From an uncultured Bryobacteraceae bacterium (GTDB lineage: Bacteria > Acidobacteriota > Terriglobia > Bryobacterales > Bryobacteraceae), in contig CALKXJ010000002.1 of NCBI GenBank assembly GCA_938003835.1, positions 1 through 64,000 on the forward strand: a DNA stretch of 64,000 bases, in the 5' to 3' direction. The position numbers were made by a program, and so were the translations under genes. A model generated the notes under the pieces. It searched no databases. It worked only from the letters and a program-made list of their open reading frames with translations, and had not been told where the DNA came from. Of this stretch, positions 7,682-16,989 are shown one piece after another. Within the stretch, counting starts at the first letter, position 1; every line of letters starts with the position of its first letter.

Positions 7682-8573
7682 CGTGGACCCTCCGCTCGAT
7701 CGGCAATCCCAGTTGGCGCAAAACCCGCTCGATCTTCTCGAGACTGGCGGGCGAGGGTGGCGTTAGCGGAAGCCGCCAGACCGGCTCGAGCAGGCCCATC
7801 AGGGCCAGGGCCGCCTTCACCGGTATGGGGTTCGTCTCGATGAAGTTGACGTCCATGAGCGCCAGATACCGCTTCTGAAGCCGGCGGGCCGTGGCGAAGT
7901 CCCCGTCCAGACACGCCTTGACGAGGGCGGTCATCTCCGCCGGGATTTCGTTCGCGACCACCGAGATGACGCCCTTGCCCCCGAGCGCGATCAGGGGGAG
8001 CGTCACCGCGTCGTCGCCGGAGAGAACAAGAAAATCTTCCGGGGTCTGCGCCACCACCTGGGCGATCTGGCCGATGTTGCCCGATGCCTCCTTGACGCCG
8101 ATGATGTTGTCGATCTCGGCCAGGCGGGCGAGCGTCGACGGCAGCACGTTGACGCCGGTGCGGCTCTGGACGCTGTAGACGACGATGGGAATCCGCACCG
8201 AGGCGGCGATCGCCTTGAAGTGCTGGTAGAGGCCCTCCTGGGTCGGCTTGTTGTAATAAGGCGTCACGGAGAGGATGCCGTCGGCGCCGAGGGCTTCGAC
8301 CTCGCGCGCCAGCTCGATGACCTCGGCGGTGTTGTAGCCGCCGGCGCCGGCCAGTACGGGAACTTTGCCCTTGGCCTCCTCGAGCGTGATCTCGACGACA
8401 CGCAGGTGTTCGCGGCGCGTGAGGGTCGGATTCTCGCCGGTGGTGCCGCAGGGGACCAGGAAATCGATGCCCGCCTCGATCTGCCGGCGCACCAGAGCCC
8501 GCAGGGCCGCCTCATCGAGGGACTGATCGGCACGGAACGGGGTCACCAGCGCGGTGCCGCATCCGGTAAACAT
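7671..8573 (-). CDS. dapA: 4-hydroxy-tetrahydrodipicolinate synthase DapA
   Basis: The 300-residue TIM-barrel protein begins [10 protein letters not shown] and has [12 protein letters not shown] (pyruvate and hydroxyl-binding Thr-Thr), the tyrosine segment [12 protein letters not shown], and the Schiff-base lysine in [10 protein letters not shown]. DapA condenses pyruvate with aspartate semialdehyde, the first dedicated step to DAP and lysine. A strong AAGGAGG site precedes the ATG. The aspartate semialdehyde comes from LysC and Asd, whose genes are about 7 kb upstream on the same strand beyond the TonB-receptor island. Confidence 0.96.
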   Translation of the reverse strand: MFTGCGTALVTPFRADQSLDEAALRALVRRQIEAGIDFLVPCGTTGENPTLTRREHLRVVEITLEEAKGKVPVLAGAGGYNTAEVIELAREVEALGADGILSVTPYYNKPTQEGLYQHFKAIAASVRIPIVVYSVQSRTGVNVLPSTLARLAEIDNIIGVKEASGNIGQIAQVVAQTPEDFLVLSGDDAVTLPLIALGGKGVISVVANEIPAEMTALVKACLDGDFATARRLQKRYLALMDVNFIETNPIPVKAALALMGLLEPVWRLPLTPPSPASLEKIERVLRQLGLPIERRVHVAG

Positions 8574-8642
8574 CGTGCACCTCCTTCGGGATAGATTATC
8601 AAGGCGAGGACGGCTCGAGCGGAGGCGGCCCGGCAGGCGGCC

Positions 8643-9881
8643 TCAGCGCGTTTGTTGGGTGGAACGCTCCTCGCCCAGGATGTGGTGAAACTTATAGCTG
8701 ACCTCGACCGGCATGCCCTGCTTCAGGCGCGCGTGAAGCACCACCTGGTAGTGGCGAGGCAGGCGCCCTCCCTCCTTGAGCCTGGCGACCAGATCGGCCG
8801 CGTAGGACGGCTGCGTCATATAGCGGACCGCGGCGAGCGTTCCCTCGGTCGAGTTCGCCCCGAGGATCAGGATCTCGCCTCGCTGATGCAGCCCATGAAT
8901 GCGCGTGATGAGAGCATAGTCGGAGATCCGGTAAGGAGACTCGGGCGGCCACTCGCCGCGCAGCGACACCGGCTCGCCCGGCCGCGGCTTCAAATTCAGG
9001 ATTTCGCCCGGAACCATCAGCAGTTCCAGCCCCCCCGGCAACTCCCGGAGCTGGGGGTTGAACTTGGTGGAACCTAGAAAGATGACGTCCTGACGTTCGA
9101 TGTCTTCCCAGGAGACGCTAGTTGAGCGTTTGATGTTGACCTCACGGCGCCGGCCGGCGAGCAGCCGCACGAGCTCCGTCGCCCCGATCGCCTCGCCCAC
9201 GCCCGTGTACAGGTAGGTCGGCACAGGCGCCAGCTCTGGGAACCCTCGGCGGAGGGCGGCCAGGTACGGGGAAAGGTCGAGTTCTTGTGGCTCGTTGGCC
9301 GCCGGATCTCGGAGGAAGACCCGGCCCAGATGCGCGAACATGGGTGTCCCAAGGCCGATCAGGAGCGGCCGGGAGCTGGTCAGGAACGGGCGCCACAGCT
9401 CCTCGAGCGCCGGCGTCCATGCCACGGCCGGCGGCGCAGGGTGGCGCTGAACTGGCAGGAGCACGAGCAGCGAGAGCGCAACGCCGAGGAGCGCGCCAAA
9501 CAGGCCGGCCAGCAGCAGCTTGGGCAGCCACGTCTTCCTCGGCACCGGCTCTTGTGGTCGGGTCTCGAATTCGAGCTTGAAGCGTCCCTTGGGAAACTGG
9601 ACCCGCACCAGATCGCCGGAGCCTTCCGTGCGGTAGTATTCTTCAAGCTTCTGCCGGAGCTTGGCCGCCTGGACCCGAACCGACGCATCCTGCTGGGGGT
9701 TATAAGTGGGCGGCTTGCCGAAGGCCTCCAGCCCGACCGTGTACTCTTTGAGCTGGTCGGCCTCGCCGTTGAGCGATTTCTCGCCCAGATAAGCCAGGAG
9801 CCGCCGCAGACCGCCGGCTTGACGGAACGTCTCCGAGTTGAGAATGCGGTCGAGCTGGCGCCGCCTCTCCTCGGTGACCAT
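8643..9881 (-). CDS. Membrane-anchored regulator-like protein
   Basis: A 412-residue protein. Residues 1-110 look like a compact helical, possibly winged-helix domain (LDRILNSETFRQ ... DASVRVQAAKLRQKLEEYY), a type I associate with acidobacterial regulator-like proteins. One transmembrane segment follows (about 118-145, LLLAGLFGALLGVALSLLVLL), then a large soluble domain of about 260 residues with no motif I recognise. The layout suggests a CadC/ToxR-like one-piece regulator with a periplasmic sensor. The gene is divergent from the TonB receptor with a 128-bp gap containing an imperfect palindrome, consistent with control of that receptor. DNA binding is inferred, not proven. Confidence 0.55.
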   Translation of the reverse strand: MVTEERRRQLDRILNSETFRQAGGLRRLLAYLGEKSLNGEADQLKEYTVGLEAFGKPPTYNPQQDASVRVQAAKLRQKLEEYYRTEGSGDLVRVQFPKGRFKLEFETRPQEPVPRKTWLPKLLLAGLFGALLGVALSLLVLLPVQRHPAPPAVAWTPALEELWRPFLTSSRPLLIGLGTPMFAHLGRVFLRDPAANEPQELDLSPYLAALRRGFPELAPVPTYLYTGVGEAIGATELVRLLAGRRREVNIKRSTSVSWEDIERQDVIFLGSTKFNPQLRELPGGLELLMVPGEILNLKPRPGEPVSLRGEWPPESPYRISDYALITRIHGLHQRGEILILGANSTEGTLAAVRYMTQPSYAADLVARLKEGGRLPRHYQVVLHARLKQGMPVEVSYKFHHILGEERSTQQTR

Positions 9882-9918
9882 CAGCGGGCAACCTCTTAAC
9901 TTCTCCCAGGATATCGCA

Positions 9919-9938
9919 GTTAACGACCGGTAGCTAAC
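9919..9938. promoter_or_regulatory. Imperfect 20-bp palindrome between divergent regulator and TonB receptor
   Basis: The 20 bp are centred on CCGG, with outer arms GTTA/TAAC; 16 of 20 positions are symmetric. It lies 22 bp upstream of the TTGACA of the receptor promoter, where a repressor or activator site would be expected. Confidence 0.4.
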
Positions 9939-9959
9939 CTCGGCTGCACCAAGAGCTCC

Positions 9960-9988
9960 TTGACAGCCGGCTATCGTCCTCCCATCAT
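9960..9988 (+). promoter_or_regulatory. Candidate promoter of the TonB-receptor operon
   Basis: A perfect -35 TTGACA (9960-9965) is followed after 17 bp by CATCAT (9983-9988, four of six consensus bases). A GGGAGG ribosome site lies at 9993-9998, which would leave a very short leader, so the start point is uncertain. Confidence 0.45.
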
Positions 9989-10009
9989 TGAGCGGGAGGC
10001 AGAATATCG

Positions 10010-13000
10010 ATGCGTCGACTACTCGCCCTGACCCTGGTCACCGGGGTCGGGCTTTTGGCTCAGGACTACCGGGGCAGTCTGCTGGGGCGCGTAACGGACC
10101 CGACGGGCGCCGTCATCCCCGGCGCCGGGGTGGTGGCCGAGCGCGAAGGAACCAGCGTCCGGCTGAGCACCGCAACCAACGCCGAGGGAAACTACCTGCT
10201 ACCGAATCTTGAACCGGGCAACTACACCCTCACATTCGAATCGAGCGGTTTCAAGAAGCTCGTCCGGCCCGGCATCACGATCCGGACCGGCGACAAATTG
10301 GAAGTCAATGTGCAGCTGGAGGTCGGAACGCCGACCGAATCGATCACCATCACGGCCGAGCTGCCGCTGCTACAGACCGCCTCGGCCGACATTGCCCAGG
10401 TGGTCGAGCGCCGCTTCGTCGACATGCTCTATGTTCCGAACCGGAACCCGCTCTCATTGATTGCGCTCACCCCCGGGGTGCGCAGCGAATCGGAGTGGTT
10501 CGGCGGGCGATTTGCCGACTCGCAGCAGCACTTCTTCAGCGTCCACGGCGGCGGCGCCACCATGGGGCGCAACGAAATCGTCGTCGATGGCGCCTCGGTC
10601 GTCATGCCCCGGCAAGGGGGCTCGATCGGAACTTCGCCCTCCGGGGACACCGTCGAGGAATTGCGCGTGCAGACCACGATGTTCGACGCCGCTTACGGGC
10701 ACTCCAACGGCGGCGTCATCAGCTATGCCACCCGTTCCGGCACCAACGACCTGCACGGCTCCTTTGAGGGCTTCATTCGCAATGAGATCTTCAACGCCAA
10801 CTCCTGGACGAACAACAAACGCGGCGTCCCCCGGCCCGATGACAACCGCCAGTTCTACTCGGGCACGCTCGGAGGACCGCTCTATTTACCCAAGCTCTAC
10901 GACGGCCGCAACCGAACCTTCTTCTTCACCTCGGTGCAATGGGAGGGCAGCAAGGGCGGCACCACCTACTCGGCGCGCGTTCCGACGGAGGCGGAGCGCA
11001 AGGGCGATTTCTCGCAGACGCTGAACGCTCAGGGCACGCCGCTCACCATCTACAATCCGTACTCGAGCGTCGTCAGCGGGACGAAGGTCACCCGAGAGCC
11101 CTTCCCGGGCAACGTGATCCCCGGATCGCTGCACAACGAGACGGGGCGGGCGGTCATGTCCGTCTACCCCGCCCCCAATCTCAACGTCCCCGCCCAGATC
11201 GGCCTCTACAACTGGGTGGCCCAATCCAGCACCAGCGTGCCTTCCAAGCAGATCAGCCAGCGGATCGATCATGTCATCAGCCCCCGGCAGCGCCTCTTTG
11301 GCCGCTTCGCCTTCATGGACTATGGCGTACACTTCAGCGCGATCCCGCAAGGGCTTCGCAGCGCCCCCATCGGCGGGACGCCGAATGCCGATTTCCGGCA
11401 CTTCTATAACGCCAGCCTCAACGACGACTTCACCTTTTCGCCGACCGCCTTCGGCTCACTCCGAATCGCCTTCAGCCGCTACTGGAGCGACACGGTCTTC
11501 TCGGGCAACAGCCTTGATCCCAAGGTTCTCAAGCTCCACCCGGATATCCTTGCCAACCAGATGCGGCCGGCCTGGCCCGGCATCGACATGAGCGAAGGCT
11601 TTTACATGATCGGGCACCGCTTCAAGATCCGCGCCAACGACTCCTACGTCATCACGCCGGCCTTGACCCAACTGAGCGGCGCCCACAACCTGCGCTTCGG
11701 CGGCGACTTCCGCATCGTGAACTGGAACGAGATCAGCCCGGACTCGCAGGCCGCCGGCTACTTTACTTTTCGGCCCACCTTCACCGTCTCCGACCCGTTC
11801 GTCGCGGCGTCCAGTCGCGTCAGCGGCACCGCCATGGCCAGTCTTTTGATGGGCATACCGGATTCGGGCGCGATCTCCGGCCCGGCGCCCTACGCGCTGC
11901 GCAGCTACTATAGCGCGGTCTATGTACAGGACGACTGGAAGATCACGCGCAAACTCACGCTCAATATCGGCCTGCGCTGGGAGGTCGAGACGCCCTACAC
12001 GGAGCGGTTCAATCAGTTGAGCTGGGGCTTCGATTACTACGCCGCCAATCCCGTCAAGGTTCCCGGCCTGGATCTCAGAGGGGGCCTGATCTTTGCGGGC
12101 GTCGACAATGTGAGCCGGCGGCAGGGCAAGACCGACTGGAACAACCTGGGCCCCCGCTTCGGCTTCGCCTACCAGTTGCTGCCCTCCACGGTGATCCGCG
12201 GCGGCTACGGCCTGTTCTACTCGAGCGGGGTGATCAACCAGGACATCACGCTGGCGATCCCGCCGACCTTCTCCACCTCCATCCCTTACGTGGGCACGGT
12301 GGATCGGGGCGTGACGCCTTACACGACGCTCGCCGCTCCGTTTCCGCAGGGCGTACCCCGGCCGAGCGGCGCCTCCGAGCGGCTGGCGGCGCGCGTGGGA
12401 GACTCGATCTCGTTTCTGGCGCAGGATCGCGTGCTGCCCTACGCCCAGCAGTGGCAGTTCGGCATCCAGCAGGCACTGCCCGCGCAAACCCGAATTGAGG
12501 CCGCTTTCGTGCGGATGCTCAGCGTCAAGGGCTTCCAGGGTTTCAACCTGAACGAGAAGCCGGACAGATACCTGGAGCTGGGCGCCGCTGAGAACACCCG
12601 CGTGCCCAATCCCTTCTACGGGGTCCTGCCGGCCAACCGCCCGCTCGGCAGCTCCAGCACGATTGCGCAGCGGCAGTTCTGGCTCGCCTATCCGCAGTTC
12701 ACCTCCGTCAGCCAGCAAGGCACCAACGCCGCCACAACGGTCTATCATGCGGTTTTCCTGAACGTCGAGAAGCGGCTGACGCACGGCCTGACCGTGCTGT
12801 TCAACCACACGATCTCGAAGATGATCGAGAACAATCTGAGCAGCCTGGTCAACAAGCGCTACTGGCGGGCGATCTCCGATATGGACCGGCCGCACGTGAC
12901 GAATCTGGCCTTCGTCTATGACCTGCCGTTCGGCAAGGGGCGGCCGTGGCTTCACAACGGGGGCGTCTTCGGAGCGCTCTTCGGCGGCTGGAGCCTCAGC

Positions 13001-13447
13001 GGCCGCTTCTACTACAGCTCCGGCACGCCGCTATCGATCTCCGACAGCAACGGCCGGCCCTACCGGCTTCGGAACGCCGCGCTGAGCGGCCCGATCCGCG
13101 ACCGGATCGGTGACCGGATCGATCCGGTCACCCGCGAGGTGCTCAATCCGTACTTCGACACCAAGGCGTTCGCCTCCTTGCCGACCCAATACATGGTCTC
13201 ACCCGAGCCGCCGCACTTTGCCGAGCTGCGCGCGCCTCACCGCAAGACCATGGACGCTTCCCTCATCAAACGGATCCGCGTCTACGAACGGCTGAATCTC
13301 GATTTTCGGGCCGATGCGGCGAATATCACCAACAGCCCGCAATGGGACGGCCCGGGCACGAACATGGCGAACAAGGCCACCTTCGGCGTCATTCAGACCG
13401 CGGGTGGAAACCGGGTGATCCAGCTTTCGATCCGAGGAGTCTTCTGA
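10010..13447 (+). CDS. Oar-like TonB-dependent outer-membrane receptor
   Basis: A 1145-residue protein with a short signal peptide (MRRLLALTLVTGVGLLAQ). A carboxypeptidase-regulatory-like beta-sandwich follows at about 20-105 (GSLLGRVTDPTGAVIPGA ... GYKKL-type ending), then a plug (about 110-230, with NEIVVDGASV and GDTVEELRVQT) and a long beta-barrel ending in the aromatic-containing IQLSIRGVF. This architecture is expanded in Acidobacteriota and is related to myxobacterial Oar. It imports an unknown large ligand, or acts in surface transport, using the TonB-ExbBD system. It is translationally coupled to the next gene. Confidence 0.92.
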   Translation: MRRLLALTLVTGVGLLAQDYRGSLLGRVTDPTGAVIPGAGVVAEREGTSVRLSTATNAEGNYLLPNLEPGNYTLTFESSGFKKLVRPGITIRTGDKLEVNVQLEVGTPTESITITAELPLLQTASADIAQVVERRFVDMLYVPNRNPLSLIALTPGVRSESEWFGGRFADSQQHFFSVHGGGATMGRNEIVVDGASVVMPRQGGSIGTSPSGDTVEELRVQTTMFDAAYGHSNGGVISYATRSGTNDLHGSFEGFIRNEIFNANSWTNNKRGVPRPDDNRQFYSGTLGGPLYLPKLYDGRNRTFFFTSVQWEGSKGGTTYSARVPTEAERKGDFSQTLNAQGTPLTIYNPYSSVVSGTKVTREPFPGNVIPGSLHNETGRAVMSVYPAPNLNVPAQIGLYNWVAQSSTSVPSKQISQRIDHVISPRQRLFGRFAFMDYGVHFSAIPQGLRSAPIGGTPNADFRHFYNASLNDDFTFSPTAFGSLRIAFSRYWSDTVFSGNSLDPKVLKLHPDILANQMRPAWPGIDMSEGFYMIGHRFKIRANDSYVITPALTQLSGAHNLRFGGDFRIVNWNEISPDSQAAGYFTFRPTFTVSDPFVAASSRVSGTAMASLLMGIPDSGAISGPAPYALRSYYSAVYVQDDWKITRKLTLNIGLRWEVETPYTERFNQLSWGFDYYAANPVKVPGLDLRGGLIFAGVDNVSRRQGKTDWNNLGPRFGFAYQLLPSTVIRGGYGLFYSSGVINQDITLAIPPTFSTSIPYVGTVDRGVTPYTTLAAPFPQGVPRPSGASERLAARVGDSISFLAQDRVLPYAQQWQFGIQQALPAQTRIEAAFVRMLSVKGFQGFNLNEKPDRYLELGAAENTRVPNPFYGVLPANRPLGSSSTIAQRQFWLAYPQFTSVSQQGTNAATTVYHAVFLNVEKRLTHGLTVLFNHTISKMIENNLSSLVNKRYWRAISDMDRPHVTNLAFVYDLPFGKGRPWLHNGGVFGALFGGWSLSGRFYYSSGTPLSISDSNGRPYRLRNAALSGPIRDRIGDRIDPVTREVLNPYFDTKAFASLPTQYMVSPEPPHFAELRAPHRKTMDASLIKRIRVYERLNLDFRADAANITNSPQWDGPGTNMANKATFGVIQTAGGNRVIQLSIRGVF

Positions 13448-13450
13448 AAG

Positions 13451-14932
13451 TTGCGACGCTGGCTGCTCGCCCTGACGCTCGGCTTCTGTCTGGAGGCAAC
13501 GCCCGCCGAGCGCTACAGGGAAACGGTCCGTGTCTTTCTCGACACCATGATCGAGAGGGGCACGGACCGTTACGGGGTGGAGCATTCGCCGCTGTTTGCG
13601 GCAATGCTCGACCTCGAAACGCTTTCGCTGCCGGTGACCTCCCTGCCCGAAGAGTTCTTTCCGCCGCGCGCGGCTCAGCTTCGCGCGGTCGGCCACGGCA
13701 TCCCGGATCCCCCGCCGGGCGTCCGGGCCGGGGATCGTGCCCCCATCGGCAACAACCTCGAGCATGACATCCTCCTGCTACGCACGCTCTACGAGTTTTC
13801 GGCGCTGACGGGCGAAGCTCATTACGCCCGTCACGCCGACGCCTGCCTGCGCTTCTGGCTCACGCGCTGCCAGAGCCCGGTCACCGGATTGATGTACTCC
13901 GGTGAGCATGCCAGTTGGGACTTCCTCCACGAGCGCGGCTACGCCGACACCTATGAGGTCTACCGCCGCTTTCCCTTTTGGGAGAAGCTCTACGCGATCG
14001 ATCCGGATCGAGCGGTGCGGTTCGCCGAGGCCCTGTGGACGGCGCAGATCGGCAACAAGCATGTCGGCGACTACAGCCGGCATGCGGCCATTTCGCGCTA
14101 CGGACCTTCCACCGGAGCGGCCTACCCTCGGCATGCCGGTTTCTACATCTGGGCCTACGCGCATGCTTACGCGCAGACGCGCGAGGCGAAGTTCATCGAG
14201 CGCGCCGAGACGTTGATCGAGAGCCGCACCGGCCTGCGGCCGCAGCCCTTCAGCCTCCTGATCCAGCCGGGCGCCTGGCAGCCGGAGCGCTCGGCCGACC
14301 CAACTCTCCGGGCCTTGCTCTGGGAGGCGGCCTCGCTGGTGCCCTCACGGACGGAGCCGTGGCGGCGCCTGGTCCGCCAGCTCGACGAGCGCGCCTTTGC
14401 GGATCCGGCGAGCGAGTTGCTGTCGGCCAGCTCGAACCCGGCGCCGACATCGAACCGGCCGTCCCGGCCACGCCCGTCCGCTCTCGGTCCGCTCTGGGAC
14501 ATGGCCTACGGAAGCGCCGGCGTCTCCGGCCGGGCTTTGCTCGATTACACCCGTTACCGGCAAACCGGTGACCGGCGCTTCCTCGACGCCGTCGAAGCCG
14601 TCGCGGAGCGATTTCTCGCCGAGGGTCTGCCTCAACAAAGGGCGCACCTTTGGCCGCGCGCCGCCGGGCAGGTCATTTCGCTGATGGTGGCGCTCTGCGA
14701 GGAGGCGGCGCTCGGTGAGGAAAAACGGGGGCGCTATCTCGAGTTCGCCCGGCAGACCGCAGACATGGCGCTCGAGGTATTCGCCAAAAATGGCCTGTTT
14801 CGGGCGGCGGGCTCGGCGCAGCACTACGAAGCGATCACCGGCGCCGACGACCTTCTGTATGCCCTGCTCCAGCTTCACTGCGTGCTTACCGGCTCTTCGC
14901 GGCGCCTGCCGCACATCGACGTCAACTGGTGA
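13451..14932 (+). CDS. Secreted, predicted alpha/alpha-toroid protein, possible glycan-active enzyme
   Basis: The TTG at 13451 is my start: it follows AGGAG (13436-13440) inside the end of the receptor gene by 10 nt and is followed by a signal peptide (RRWLLALTLGFCLEATPA). The 493-residue product is rich in paired helices with repeated aromatic and acidic patches (HDILLLRTLYEFSALTGEAHYARHAD-type helix pairs, YAITGADDLLYALLQ-like end), resembling six-hairpin glycosidases or lyases. I cannot assign a family or catalytic residues with certainty. Coupling to the TonB receptor suggests it processes the ligand that the receptor imports. Confidence 0.6.
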   Translation: MRRWLLALTLGFCLEATPAERYRETVRVFLDTMIERGTDRYGVEHSPLFAAMLDLETLSLPVTSLPEEFFPPRAAQLRAVGHGIPDPPPGVRAGDRAPIGNNLEHDILLLRTLYEFSALTGEAHYARHADACLRFWLTRCQSPVTGLMYSGEHASWDFLHERGYADTYEVYRRFPFWEKLYAIDPDRAVRFAEALWTAQIGNKHVGDYSRHAAISRYGPSTGAAYPRHAGFYIWAYAHAYAQTREAKFIERAETLIESRTGLRPQPFSLLIQPGAWQPERSADPTLRALLWEAASLVPSRTEPWRRLVRQLDERAFADPASELLSASSNPAPTSNRPSRPRPSALGPLWDMAYGSAGVSGRALLDYTRYRQTGDRRFLDAVEAVAERFLAEGLPQQRAHLWPRAAGQVISLMVALCEEAALGEEKRGRYLEFARQTADMALEVFAKNGLFRAAGSAQHYEAITGADDLLYALLQLHCVLTGSSRRLPHIDVNW

Positions 14933-14941
14933 GCGAAGCCT

Positions 14942-15658
14942 TCAGGCGGGCGGCGAAAACAGGATGTCCTTGAACTCGAAGAAGCCCTGCTTGCCCACGA
15001 TCCAGCGCGCCGCGTAGAGCGCCCCGCGGGCGAAGCCTTCGCGGGTGCGCGTGGTGTGACGCAGGGTGATGGTGTCGGCCGAGGAGTCGAAGCCGATCTC
15101 GTGCACGCCCGGATGGCGTCCGGCGCGATTCGAGGCGGTGCTGATCGCGCGGTCCCAACCGGCGCGCCGCATCTCGTCGACCAGCATCAGCAGGGTGCCC
15201 GACGGGGCGTCGCGTTTGGCGTCGTGATGCAGTTCCCAGCCCCAGGCGCCGTAGTCGGCGTGCGCCGCAACCAGGCGCGCCGCATCCGCCACCAGGCGCG
15301 CGAAGATGTTCACGCCGATGGAAAAATTCGGAGCCCAGACCAGCCCGGTGCGATGCTCGGCGACAGCGCTGCGGACGCGCTCGAGCGAGCCCAGCCAGCC
15401 GGTGGTGCCGGTGGCGGCGTTGACGCCCAGGGCGGCCAGCCGGACGAGATTCTCCGGCGCCGCCTCGGGCGTGGAAAACTCAATGGCCACGTCGATGCCC
15501 GCGAAGTTTTCCGGGGTGAGCCCTTCGAAGCGGGCGTTGTTGTCGACGTCGAGCCGGAGGCGCACCTCGAAGCCATATTCGGGCGCCAGGGCTTCGACGA
15601 TGCGCCCCATCTTGCCGTAGCCGACCAGGGCCAGCCGGAGCCGCTCAGGCGAAGACAT
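14942..15658 (-). CDS. dapB: 4-hydroxy-tetrahydrodipicolinate reductase DapB
   Basis: A 238-residue protein, a little shorter than the E. coli enzyme (273). It has an N-terminal dinucleotide-binding GYGKMGR motif, EFSTPEAAPENL, the GTTGW turn, and the substrate-binding signature LHHDAKRDAPSGT. It reduces the DapA product to tetrahydrodipicolinate with NAD(P)H. It overlaps lysC by 14 nt, so it is translationally coupled. The convergent neighbour ends 9 nt away. Catalytic residues (His-His and Lys of the HHxxK motif) are all present. Confidence 0.95.
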   Translation of the reverse strand: MSSPERLRLALVGYGKMGRIVEALAPEYGFEVRLRLDVDNNARFEGLTPENFAGIDVAIEFSTPEAAPENLVRLAALGVNAATGTTGWLGSLERVRSAVAEHRTGLVWAPNFSIGVNIFARLVADAARLVAAHADYGAWGWELHHDAKRDAPSGTLLMLVDEMRRAGWDRAISTASNRAGRHPGVHEIGFDSSADTITLRHTTRTREGFARGALYAARWIVGKQGFFEFKDILFSPPA

Positions 15659-16988
15659 TCGGATCGACCTCGGTGAAAAACTCCGCGTGGAGCGCTTCGA
15701 GCGCGGCCTCGAGATCCTGGTTCGCGACGACGAAGCCGAGGTTGAGCCGCGAGGCCCCCTGGGAGATCATCCGGATGTTGATGCCCCCCAAAGCGCGGAA
15801 GGCGCGCGCGGCCACGCCGGGCGTGTAGCGTATGTTGTCGCCCACAATGCAGACGATGGCCTGGTTGTCTTCGACGTCCACCTGAGCGAACTGCTCGAGC
15901 TCGCTCCGGATGGCGGCGAGCGCCGCCGGCCGGTCGATGGTGGCCGAGACGCTGACCTCGCTCGTTGAAACCATGTCGACCGAGGTCTGGCTCCGCTCAA
16001 ACGCCTCGAAGATGCGCCGCAGGAAGCCGTGCGCGCCGATCATGCGCGTCGAGGTGATGTTGACGACGGTGATGTTGCGCTTCGAGGAGATCGATTTGAC
16101 GACGTTGGTGCACGGCACCCGCTCGGCGACAATGCGCGTGCCCTCGACCTCCGGCCGGTAGGAGTTCAGGATCAGCACCGGGATGTTTTTCTCTATGGCC
16201 GGCAGCAGCGTCGAGGGATGCAGCACGCGGGCGCCGAAGTAGGCGAGCTCGGAGGCCTCCTCGAAGGAGATCACCCTGACCCGGCGCACGTTCTTGACCA
16301 CGCGCGGGTCGGCCGTCAGCAGGCCGTCCACGTCGGTCCAGATCTGGATCTCCTCGGCGCCGATGCCCGCGCCGACGATCGAAGCGGTGAAGTCGGAGCC
16401 GCCGCGGCCGAGCGTGGTGGTGACGCCGTCCTTGCGCGAGGCGATGAAGCCGCCCATCACCACGATCTGCTTTTCGAGCAGCGGCGGCAGGCGCCCGGCC
16501 AGACGGGCATAGGTCTCGGCGTAGAGCGGCGAAGCGGCGGTGTGGCGGTCGTCGGTGACGATCACCTCGCGCGAATCCACATGCACGGCGTCGAGGCCGG
16601 CGCGCCGGAATGCCTCGGTGACGATCACGCTCGAGAGTCGTTCCCCGTAGCTGGAGAGGGCGTCCACCGAGCGCGGCGTCATCTCGCCCATCACCGCCAG
16701 GCCTCGCACCAGCTCGCCCAGCTCCTCAAACAGAGCGCGGACGCGCCCGTCAACCAGGCCCCCCTCCTGGTAGTGGTACTCTTCGAGGCTCTTGAGCAGC
16801 TCGAGAGCCTGCTGGCGCCGGCCCGCCACGGCATTCGAGCCGATCTCGAGCAGCCGGTCCGTCGTCTTGCCCATGGCGGAGACCACCACCGCCGGGCGGC
16901 GGTCCTGGCGCGCAGCGACGATCGAGGTGACGCGACGGATGGCTTCGGCATTGGCGACCGAGGAGCCGCCGAATTTCATCACGATCAT
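15645..16988 (-). CDS. lysC: Aspartate kinase LysC (monofunctional)
   Basis: A 447-residue kinase starting MIVMKFGGSSVANAEAIRR, the conserved KFGGSS phosphate-binding motif, with TLGRGGSDFTA and WTDVDGLLTADPR in the amino-acid-kinase domain. Two ACT domains follow (about 300-445, e.g. ITSTRMIGAHGFLRRIFEAF and RMISQGASRLNLGFVV), so feedback inhibition by lysine and/or threonine is likely. It phosphorylates aspartate, the entry point for lysine, threonine and methionine. It lies 1 nt after asd and overlaps dapB, in a compact minus-strand operon. No homoserine dehydrogenase is fused. Confidence 0.95.
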   Translation of the reverse strand: MIVMKFGGSSVANAEAIRRVTSIVAARQDRRPAVVVSAMGKTTDRLLEIGSNAVAGRRQQALELLKSLEEYHYQEGGLVDGRVRALFEELGELVRGLAVMGEMTPRSVDALSSYGERLSSVIVTEAFRRAGLDAVHVDSREVIVTDDRHTAASPLYAETYARLAGRLPPLLEKQIVVMGGFIASRKDGVTTTLGRGGSDFTASIVGAGIGAEEIQIWTDVDGLLTADPRVVKNVRRVRVISFEEASELAYFGARVLHPSTLLPAIEKNIPVLILNSYRPEVEGTRIVAERVPCTNVVKSISSKRNITVVNITSTRMIGAHGFLRRIFEAFERSQTSVDMVSTSEVSVSATIDRPAALAAIRSELEQFAQVDVEDNQAIVCIVGDNIRYTPGVAARAFRALGGINIRMISQGASRLNLGFVVANQDLEAALEALHAEFFTEVDPNVFA

Positions 16989-16989
16989 C

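Noticed and set aside
11456-12955. 499-codon open frame antisense to the TonB receptor
   Set aside because: No signal, domain or ribosome site. The receptor reading is continuous with plug and barrel features.
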